From Candidatus Omnitrophota bacterium (GTDB lineage Bacteria; Omnitrophota; Omnitrophia; Omnitrophales; Aquincolibacteriaceae), in the NCBI GenBank assembly GCA_023246985.1, contig JAHFHJ010000059.1, forward strand, positions 1 to 8,102: DNA of 8,102 nucleotides. The letters are read 5' to 3'. The position numbers and the translations under genes are program-made. The notes below the pieces were generated by a model. It was not told the origin of the DNA. It made no database searches and saw only the letters and a list, made by a program, of their open reading frames with translations. This document shows, piece by piece, positions 1-5,041 of the stretch. How positions within the stretch are numbered: the first letter of the stretch is position 1; each line of letters starts with the position of its first letter.

Positions 1-46
1 GCCGTCCAAGCTACCATTTTAGAAAAGAAATAAAAAGTTTGGGCGG
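1..46 (+). repeat. Stem-loop repeat, copy A (upstream of the operon)
   Basis: Bases 2-12 pair with bases 36-46 to form an 11-bp stem containing two G-U wobbles (5/43 and 10/38). These wobbles pair only in the plus-strand RNA. The loop is about 23 nt, A-rich, and begins with ACCATTTT. The 9-mer CTACCATTT recurs in the copy at 6174-6182, and the overall length of about 45 nt, the A-rich loop and the AAAGT entry to the right arm match both copies downstream of the operon. The left boundary may extend beyond the window. The function is unknown; it could be an intergenic REP/MITE-like element or a structured RNA end of an upstream gene. Confidence 0.6.
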
Positions 47-66
47 AAACAAGGCTATGTTATAAT
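39..66 (+). promoter_or_regulatory. Putative sigma70 promoter for the lipid-synthase operon
   Basis: A perfect TATAAT lies at 61-66 and is preceded by TG at 58-59, which gives an extended -10 element. A weak -35 match, TTGGGC at 39-44, lies 16 nt upstream inside the right arm of stem-loop A. Transcription would start around 73, leaving a leader of only about 13 nt before the ATG at 86. No other good promoter is apparent before the eight-gene operon. Overlap of the -35 with a hairpin arm is seen directly; any regulatory meaning is inference. Confidence 0.55.
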
Positions 67-85
67 TTCCCGCCCTAAAAAAACA

Positions 86-721
86 ATGATTGAGATCGTG
101 AACTTTATCGGGAAGCGTTGGCGGGTTTTTCAGCGGCGAGTTTTGGACGGAATCATTCGACATTTCGCCCACGGGACGCTTGAGGCGCGAGCCGAGAAAA
201 TCGTTCAGTTTTTTGAAAATCAGATCCCCCAGGGAAGCCGCATCTTGGATCTGGGAGGCGGTTGGGGTTTTTATGCCGGGCCTCTCAAAAAGAGAGGGCA
301 TGAGCCGCTGGTGCTGGATGTTGTCCATCCCGGTTATCAGAAAGCGCCGGTGGTGCTTTATGAGGGGGACAGGATTCCGTTCCCGGACCAAAGTTTTGAT
401 GTAACAATCCTCGTGACGATGCTACATCATGTGCCGGACCCGGAAGCGCTTTTTAAGGAAGTGCGGCGCGTGACAAAGCGGAAAGTAGTCGTGGTGGAGG
501 ATTTGTATCATCATGCTGTCGGGCGGTTTTGGACCATTTGCCGCGATCGGATCTTGAATGTGGAATTCATGGGGCATCCGCATCAGTTCCGCACGGACGA
601 AGGGTGGCGCGGATTTTTTAAAGCGGCGGGTTTCGAAGTTGATTTTTTCAAATGCTTTTATTCTTGGCTTGCGGGACTTCGCATATTGAACGGAGTTTAT
701 GTTTTGAATAAAGCAAAATGA
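86..721 (+). CDS. SAM-dependent class I methyltransferase (Methyltransf_11-like)
   Basis: This 211-residue protein has the Rossmann-type methyltransferase signature. Motif I is ILDLGGGWGFYAG at about residues 53-65, with D55, G57, G59 and G61. An acidic residue ends the second strand (D78 in LVLDV), and the IPFPDQSFDVTILVTMLHHV segment (97-116) corresponds to the post-II/III region of small-molecule methyltransferases. The cofactor is therefore very likely S-adenosylmethionine; the substrate is not evident. It is the first gene of the operon and overlaps the next by four bases (ATGA), which suggests co-translation with the dehydratase. No Shine-Dalgarno is seen before the ATG at 86, only an A-rich stretch, so the very short leader may be read almost leaderlessly. 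By context it could methylate the acyl product or its head group, for example as O-methylation, but this is inference. There is no membrane segment or signal peptide, so it should be cytoplasmic. Confidence 0.88.
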   Translation: MIEIVNFIGKRWRVFQRRVLDGIIRHFAHGTLEARAEKIVQFFENQIPQGSRILDLGGGWGFYAGPLKKRGHEPLVLDVVHPGYQKAPVVLYEGDRIPFPDQSFDVTILVTMLHHVPDPEALFKEVRRVTKRKVVVVEDLYHHAVGRFWTICRDRILNVEFMGHPHQFRTDEGWRGFFKAAGFEVDFFKCFYSWLAGLRILNGVYVLNKAK

Positions 722-1125
722 CCACACTCGCGATCGAGAAAATACTTTGGATGAAAGAAGGAGAAGGTATTACGGCGTGCGGCCGTATCCCTGCCGACTC
801 GGAGTTTTTTAAAGATCATTTTCCGGGGTTTCCGGTGTTGCCCGGAGTGCTGGCGCTTGAGATGCTCAAACAAACCGCGGAGCGTTATCTGGAATCTCTC
901 CCGGAAAGTTTGGGGAGCCACTATTTTTTAAAGCAGATCCGCGCGACGCGGTTTACGAAATACCTCAGACCGGGCGACGAATGGGAAAGCCGTCTGAGGC
1001 TCATGCAGAGCGCCGGCGAGGAAACGACCTGGGATGCCAAATTGTATTATCACGGCGAAGTTGCCGTATCGGCCCATCTGACTTTGGCCAAAGTCAAGAA
1101 TCCGCAAGCATCAGCCATTGCATAG
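718..1125 (+). CDS. FabZ/ApeI-like 3-hydroxyacyl-ACP dehydratase, catalytic residues intact
   Basis: This 135-residue hotdog-fold protein carries the FabZ active-site block DHFPGFPVLPGVLALEMLKQ at residues 33-52. The catalytic His is H34 and the conserved Glu is E48, separated by 14 residues as in FabZ. The expected reaction is dehydration of a 3-hydroxyacyl-ACP to a trans-2-enoyl-ACP in the cytoplasm. Its length is close to that of FabZ. The start codon overlaps the stop of the methyltransferase as ATGA and has no clear ribosome binding site, so translational coupling is likely. Its immediate neighbour is the acyl carrier protein, the probable carrier of its substrate. Relatives in this family include dehydratases of aryl polyene and other specialised lipid clusters; which branch it belongs to cannot be settled by eye. 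A thioesterase of the same fold is less likely because the HFPG...PG motif is complete. Confidence 0.85.
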   Translation: MTTLAIEKILWMKEGEGITACGRIPADSEFFKDHFPGFPVLPGVLALEMLKQTAERYLESLPESLGSHYFLKQIRATRFTKYLRPGDEWESRLRLMQSAGEETTWDAKLYYHGEVAVSAHLTLAKVKNPQASAIA

Positions 1126-1147
1126 AAAGCTTAGGAAGGACGATCGC

Positions 1148-1561
1148 ATGATCATGGAAAAAGAACTCTTCTCAAAAGTTCAGCAGACCCTGGCTGGCGC
1201 GCTGGGTGTCGACGAGGCGGATATTACCTCCGAGGCTTCTTTGAAGCGGGATCTTGGCGCTGAATCCATTGATTTTATCGATATCGTTTTCCGTCTTGAA
1301 AAGGCTTTTGATCTCAAAATTCCGGCCGGCGATCTTTTTCCGAGCCATCTTCTGAACGATGAGCGCTTCGTGAAGGAGGGGGTGGTTACCGCGGAAGGGC
1401 TCGCCGAGCTTCGAGCAAAGCTTCCCTATCTCGAGCTTGAGGAATTTGCCAAAGATCCGCAGCTCTTGAAGCTGGCGGATTGTTTTACCGTCAAAATGCT
1501 CCTGCGTTACCTGAACGATCGTTTGGGCAAGAGTCCCTGTTCCGGGCAATGCTGCTCGTAA
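1148..1561 (+). CDS. Acyl carrier protein, long form with inserted segment
   Basis: The phosphopantetheine attachment motif DLGAESIDFID lies at residues 35-45, with Ser40 as the predicted attachment site. The preceding helix I (KELFSKVQQTLAGALGV) and acidic helix II are typical of ACPs. The protein is 137 residues, against about 75-85 for a standard ACP. About 40 extra residues (roughly 66-105, including VVTAEGLAELRAKLPYL) lie between helix II and a last helix, FTVKMLLRYLNDRLG, which corresponds to the usual TVxDLVxxI segment. The tail ends in SPCSGQCCS with three cysteines. I chose the ATG at 1148 because GGAAGGA at 1134-1140 sits seven bases upstream; ATG 1154 is an alternative, and the in-frame ATG at 1118 lies inside the previous gene with no ribosome binding site. 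A dedicated holo-ACP synthase gene follows directly. It should carry the growing chain as a thioester in the cytoplasm. Confidence 0.85.
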   Translation: MIMEKELFSKVQQTLAGALGVDEADITSEASLKRDLGAESIDFIDIVFRLEKAFDLKIPAGDLFPSHLLNDERFVKEGVVTAEGLAELRAKLPYLELEEFAKDPQLLKLADCFTVKMLLRYLNDRLGKSPCSGQCCS

Positions 1562-1575
1562 AGCCAAAGTCCGCA

Positions 1576-1971
1576 ATGTTGCGCGGCGTGGGCGTCGACC
1601 TGGTGTCCCATCGCCGCGTCAAACAATTCCTTTCCCGTCATGGAGATTATGTCCGCGAGCGTTTTTTAAATCCCGAAGAGCGCCGTTCTTTCAAGCGTCT
1701 TTCCACGCGGGAGTTTGCGGAGCTATTCACGGCTAAAGAAGCGTTTTTTAAAGCCTGCGGCGAGGCGTGGATGGGACTCGAAGGGTTTCAGGGGATGCGG
1801 ATCAAGCGGCGCATGGGAGATCACTTTGAAATGGAATGGCGGCCGGCCCGGCAAACCGGACAAAAGCCCTCCCAAGGGCGAACCGTCGGTGCCAGGAAAT
1901 TCTATCGAGGCGAAGGGCATTTTTTTCGAAGCGGGGACCTGGTGGGTGCCCAAGCCATGATCTGGAGCTAA
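1576..1971 (+). CDS. acpS: Holo-[acyl-carrier-protein] synthase (AcpS-type phosphopantetheinyl transferase)
   Basis: The 131-residue product shows the two AcpS signatures: GVGVDLVSHRRV at residues 4-15, with the Mg-binding Asp8, and the FTAKEAFFKACG block at 51-62, with Glu55. The enzyme moves 4'-phosphopantetheine from CoA to the serine of an ACP. Starting at 1576 gives the usual family N-terminus (M-x-x-G-x-G-x-D). ATG 1549 would overlap the ACP gene by 13 bases, and neither start has a clear Shine-Dalgarno. The C-terminal third is divergent: the familiar SxSHxxxYAxA segment is represented only loosely by GHFFRSGDLVGAQAMIW. The protein is near the usual length of about 125 residues. Lying between the ACP and the second hotdog gene, it is probably the dedicated activator of the adjacent unusual ACP rather than the housekeeping copy. 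That is inference, since the rest of the genome is not visible. Confidence 0.82.
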   Translation: MLRGVGVDLVSHRRVKQFLSRHGDYVRERFLNPEERRSFKRLSTREFAELFTAKEAFFKACGEAWMGLEGFQGMRIKRRMGDHFEMEWRPARQTGQKPSQGRTVGARKFYRGEGHFFRSGDLVGAQAMIWS

Positions 1972-1972
1972 C

Positions 1973-2446
1973 ATGCGCTGGATTCTTCTTGAAAAAGTCC
2001 ATTCGATCCGCAAAGGTAAAAAAGCCGTCGCTTCTTCTAAAGTTCCCCGAGCGCCTTATAGTTCCGAAATCCTTTTCGTCGAAATGATGGCACAGACGGG
2101 CGGGCTTTTGGTCGGCGCGGAAAGTGATTATAAAAAGGACCTTATTTTCGCGAAGATCGAGAACGCGACCATTACCCGCGTTCCAAAGTCCGGGACGCCT
2201 CTCCAAATCGAAGCTTGGTCTGAAAGTCTCGGAGCCGAAGGCGGCTGGCTTGAGGCGACGATCACATGCGCCGAGGGATTGGTCGCGCGCGCGAAGTTCC
2301 TGCTCATGGCGGTGGGAGGTCTCTCCGCGGAACAGACGAAGTCCGTCACATTCCATGATGCCTTCATGGATTATCTCAGCGTCCGCGAGAAGATCGTCCA
2401 GCCCGTGAAACAGGGCGAGGCTCGCCCAACTTTCAAGATACAATGA
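1973..2446 (+). CDS. FabZ-like hotdog protein lacking the catalytic His (probable inactive dehydratase homologue)
   Basis: This 157-residue protein aligns without gaps to the FabZ active-site block. KVPRAPYSSEILFVEMMAQ at residues 23-41 corresponds to HFPGxPxxPGVLxxExxxQ. The Glu (E37) and the MAQ helix are kept, but Lys23 replaces the catalytic His, and the second Pro-Gly is Ser-Glu. Strands after the helix (DLIFAKIENATITRVPKSGTPLQIEAW) follow the hotdog pattern. It may be a structural partner of the intact dehydratase at 718-1125, a binding protein or isomerase-like enzyme, or an enzyme with altered chemistry. The start at 1973 is supported by GGAG at 1964-1967, five bases upstream and inside the end of the AcpS gene. 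Its stop codon lies in a small hairpin that also covers the next start codon. Similar divergent hotdog proteins occur beside ketosynthases in specialised lipid clusters, but the exact family is not certain. Confidence 0.72.
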   Translation: MRWILLEKVHSIRKGKKAVASSKVPRAPYSSEILFVEMMAQTGGLLVGAESDYKKDLIFAKIENATITRVPKSGTPLQIEAWSESLGAEGGWLEATITCAEGLVARAKFLLMAVGGLSAEQTKSVTFHDAFMDYLSVREKIVQPVKQGEARPTFKIQ

Positions 2447-2464
2447 AGGGCGGTCAGCCTTCAT
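2443..2464 (+). promoter_or_regulatory. RNA hairpin spanning the stop codon, ribosome binding site and start codon
   Basis: ATGAAGG at 2443-2449 pairs perfectly with CCTTCAT at 2458-2464 around an 8-nt loop. The left arm contains the UGA stop of the hotdog gene (2444-2446) and the purine-rich AAGGG that could act as Shine-Dalgarno. The right arm contains the first two bases of the ketosynthase-like start codon (ATG 2463). Folded, it would hide both signals, and a ribosome finishing the upstream gene would melt it. This predicts coupled translation of the two genes. The pairing is visible; the regulatory role is inferred, and a 7-bp match could occur by chance. Confidence 0.4.
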
Positions 2465-3749
2465 GAGTTCGAAACGCCGTGTTGCGATCACAGGATTCGG
2501 GGTCATCACGCCGTGCGGGAACGGCTGGGAACCTTATTGGGATGCCGCGCTTCACGGGCGCTCCGCGATCCGAAGCGCGGCGCCTCTCAAGCTCAACAGC
2601 CCCACTTTCAAATATGCGGGAATCCTGCCGCAATTCGAGCCCCAAGAGTTCATTGAGAACCGAAAATCCATCAAGCTCATGTCCCGCGAGATTCAGATGG
2701 CCGTGGCCGCAAGCCGCCTGGCTCTGAAGGACGCGAACCTTTCTCCGGAGCATTATGACCCCACGCGCGTTGGCGTGACGCTCGGCACCGGAATTATCAA
2801 TAACGAACTTGATGAGATTGGGATCGGGTTCCGTAACGGCTTGGATGAGAATGGACATTTTTCCATGCCCAAGTTCGGACAAGAGGGCATCCGCTCTCTT
2901 TTTCCGCTCTGGTTCCTGAAATATCTTCCCAATATGCCGGCCTGCCATGTCTCCGTCGCCTATCAGCTCCGCGGCCCGAACAACACCATCACGACCTCTT
3001 CCGCCGCGAGTACTCAGGCGATCGGAGAAGCGTACCGCGTGATCGAGCGGGGAGATGCGGACATGATGCTCGCCGGCGGCACCGACTCCAAGATCAACGC
3101 CATGGGGATCTCGCGTTTTCAGCTTCTCGGTCTTCTTTCGAAGCGGGACGAAGCCCCCGAGAAAGTTTATTGTCCGTTCGATAAAAGACATGACGGGATC
3201 GTGCTGGGCGAGGGCGCGGGGATCCTGGTGCTGGAATCTTTTGAGAACGCAAAAAAACGTGACGCAAAGATTTACTCGGAGGTGGCGGGTTACGGTTCGT
3301 CTTCGGATTTTAATTATGATCCGCGCGATCCGGATGATTTTACGGGGAAACGCGTGGCGATCCGCCGAGCCCTTGAAGACGCCGCGATTGAGCCGGAGGA
3401 TGTGGATGTTCTTGTCGCGAACGGAAGCGGTATCCCGCAGGAAGATATTCAGGAATCGCTCGCGATCCATTCTTTTTACGCGTCGACTTTCAAAAAACTT
3501 CACGTGACGGCCGTGAAGCCCGTGACCGGGAATCTTGTCTATGGCACGGGCAGTGTGGAAGCCGTGGTCGCCGCGCTTGTGACGTGTAAAGGCCAAGTGC
3601 CTCCGGTCACCAATCTGCAAGATCCGGCCCCGGAGTGTTCGCTCCCGTTCGTAAAAGGCAAAGCCAAGTCTTGCGAAGTGAATGTGTCGGTTTTGAACAC
3701 ATTCGGATTCGGCGGACAAAACGCGTCTTTGGTATTCAAAAAATGTTAA
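2463..3749 (+). CDS. Ketosynthase-fold protein with all three catalytic residues replaced (chain-length-factor-like)
   Basis: This 428-residue protein has the FabF/KAS II thiolase fold from end to end: RRVAITGFGVITPCG at 5-19, GDADMMLAGG at 197-206, PFDKRHDGIVLGEGAG at 238-253, and NTFGFGGQN near the C-terminus. The catalytic Cys-His-His triad is absent. Ser180 (in TTSSAAS) sits at the Cys position, Asn320 (in VANGSG) at the first His, and Asn357 (in VTGNLVYGTG) at the second His. The conserved Lys352 is kept, and the 32- and 5-residue spacings between these sites equal those of FabF, so the alignment is firm. Condensing activity is therefore unlikely. The closest functional parallel is the KS-beta/chain length factor of type II polyketide synthases, which pairs with an active KS and shapes the chain pocket. 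The next gene encodes an active ketosynthase and overlaps by 7 bases, which supports a heterodimer, but this is inference. It may instead be a decarboxylase or acyl-binding protein. Confidence 0.85.
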   Translation: MSSKRRVAITGFGVITPCGNGWEPYWDAALHGRSAIRSAAPLKLNSPTFKYAGILPQFEPQEFIENRKSIKLMSREIQMAVAASRLALKDANLSPEHYDPTRVGVTLGTGIINNELDEIGIGFRNGLDENGHFSMPKFGQEGIRSLFPLWFLKYLPNMPACHVSVAYQLRGPNNTITTSSAASTQAIGEAYRVIERGDADMMLAGGTDSKINAMGISRFQLLGLLSKRDEAPEKVYCPFDKRHDGIVLGEGAGILVLESFENAKKRDAKIYSEVAGYGSSSDFNYDPRDPDDFTGKRVAIRRALEDAAIEPEDVDVLVANGSGIPQEDIQESLAIHSFYASTFKKLHVTAVKPVTGNLVYGTGSVEAVVAALVTCKGQVPPVTNLQDPAPECSLPFVKGKAKSCEVNVSVLNTFGFGGQNASLVFKKC

Positions 3750-5041
3750 AACGCAGAGTGGTGGTAACGGGCATGGGCGCCGTGACGCCTCTCGGAAACT
3801 CCGTGCGTGACACTTGGCTCCGGCTCACGCAAGGGAAGTCGGGCATTGGTCCCATCACGCTTTTTGACGCGAGCCGTTTTCCGACGCGCATTGCGGGGGA
3901 GGTGAAGGGATTTTCTTTTGAGAAATGGCTTGAGCGCAATCCTCCTCTTGGTTGCGCGAGCCGGAGTACTTTCTTCGCGCTGCAAGCCGCGGCGGAAGCT
4001 TACAAGGACGCGAGGCTTGAGCCTCTTTCCGTGAACCCCAACCGGTTTGGGATTTATTTCGGAGCGGGCGACAGCGGGATCGATTTTGAGCCTTTTATCA
4101 AGACGCTCGTTCCGTCTTTTAAAAGCGGCGGTCCTGAAATCGTGGATCAAGGGAAATATCTTCAATACTCCGCTCAGAACATGAGCGCGTTGCGAGAATT
4201 GGAAAGCCAGCCGTTCATGACCGTGACGCATCTGACGCGTCTTTTTGATATCCGCGGACCCGTGTCGAATTGTCTGACGGCTTGCGCGGCGTCGTCCCAA
4301 GCGATGGGCGAGGCTTTTGAGTGGATACGGCGCGGGGACGCGGATGTCATGATGGCCGGAGGGGCTCATTCCATGATCTATCCGATGGGGGTCGCGGGAT
4401 TCAGCCTTCTCACGGCGCTCTCGACGCGGAACAGCGAACCCCAAAGGGCTTCGCGGCCGTTCGATAAGAAACGCGACGGGTTCGTGATTGCCGAAGGCGC
4501 CGGGGTGCTGATCCTGGAAGATTTGAAGCACGCCCTTAAGCGCAAGGCTCCGATCTATGGGGAGGTGGCGGGCTATGGTTCGACGGCGGACGCGTATCGG
4601 CTCACGGATATGGATCCGGAAGGACGGGGTGCGGTGCGCGCCATGCAAATAGCGATGGAAAAAGCTTGCGTTGGACCTGAAAATATTGATTATATCAACG
4701 CGCACGGCACTTCCACTTCGGTCAACGATTCGCTGGAAACCCTCGTCATCAAAAAAGTGATGGGGGATTATGCGTCGAAGGTGCCGGTAAGTTCAACGAA
4801 ATCCATGCTCGGGCACATGGTCGCGGCGGCCGGAGGGGTCGAGGCGATCATTTGCCTGATGGCGATACGCGATTCGATCATCCCGCCGACCATTAATTAT
4901 GAAGAGCCGGATCCGGAATGCGATCTGGATTATGTGCCGAACACGGCCCGTCGTTCGAATGTTCAGGTAGCCCTCTCGAATTCTTTCGGATTCGGCGGTC
5001 AAAACATTTGCTTAGCAGTACGGAGATATCATGGTTCGTAA
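3743..5041 (+). CDS. Beta-ketoacyl-ACP synthase II-type (FabF-like), active ketosynthase
   Basis: This 432-residue condensing enzyme keeps the full catalytic set: Cys181 in LTACAAS, His321 in NAHGTSTS, Lys353 and His358 in TKSMLGHMVAAAGG, and the NSFGFGGQN loop at the C-terminus. It should join malonyl-ACP to an acyl chain with loss of CO2. Compared with FabF, about 15-20 extra residues lie between the FGAG segment (106-109) and the active-site Cys. The catalytically dead neighbour shows a similar excess, hinting that the two proteins form a matched pair. I start it at ATG 3743, which overlaps the preceding stop as ATGTTAA and gives the usual N-terminus MLKRRVVVTGMG. The in-frame ATG at 3635 would lie far inside the previous gene. 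There is no strong Shine-Dalgarno, so it is probably coupled to the upstream gene. The stop codon overlaps the start of the reductase gene. Confidence 0.92.
   Translation: MLKRRVVVTGMGAVTPLGNSVRDTWLRLTQGKSGIGPITLFDASRFPTRIAGEVKGFSFEKWLERNPPLGCASRSTFFALQAAAEAYKDARLEPLSVNPNRFGIYFGAGDSGIDFEPFIKTLVPSFKSGGPEIVDQGKYLQYSAQNMSALRELESQPFMTVTHLTRLFDIRGPVSNCLTACAASSQAMGEAFEWIRRGDADVMMAGGAHSMIYPMGVAGFSLLTALSTRNSEPQRASRPFDKKRDGFVIAEGAGVLILEDLKHALKRKAPIYGEVAGYGSTADAYRLTDMDPEGRGAVRAMQIAMEKACVGPENIDYINAHGTSTSVNDSLETLVIKKVMGDYASKVPVSSTKSMLGHMVAAAGGVEAIICLMAIRDSIIPPTINYEEPDPECDLDYVPNTARRSNVQVALSNSFGFGGQNICLAVRRYHGS

Noticed and set aside
1802..2509. A 235-codon minus-strand open frame across the AcpS and hotdog genes
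   Set aside because: It spans a junction between two recognised plus-strand genes and shows no motif.
2454..3719. A 421-codon open frame on the minus strand, opposite the dead ketosynthase
   Set aside because: It is Arg/His-rich with no recognisable motif and lies wholly antisense to a gene with clear FabF homology along its length. Such long antisense frames are common in GC-rich coding sequence.
3635..3742. Upstream in-frame start for the active ketosynthase
   Set aside because: It would add 36 residues translated from inside the previous gene, with no homology to KS N-termini; ATG 3743 gives the canonical start.
2463..3749. Dead ketosynthase as a pseudogene
   Set aside because: The frame is full length, the structural motifs and the catalytic Lys are kept, and the start and stop are tightly coupled to the neighbours. 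Decay would be expected to hit more than the catalytic residues.
3746..4705. A 319-codon minus-strand open frame opposite the active ketosynthase
   Set aside because: It has a low-complexity, basic composition with no domain; the plus strand carries a complete condensing enzyme.
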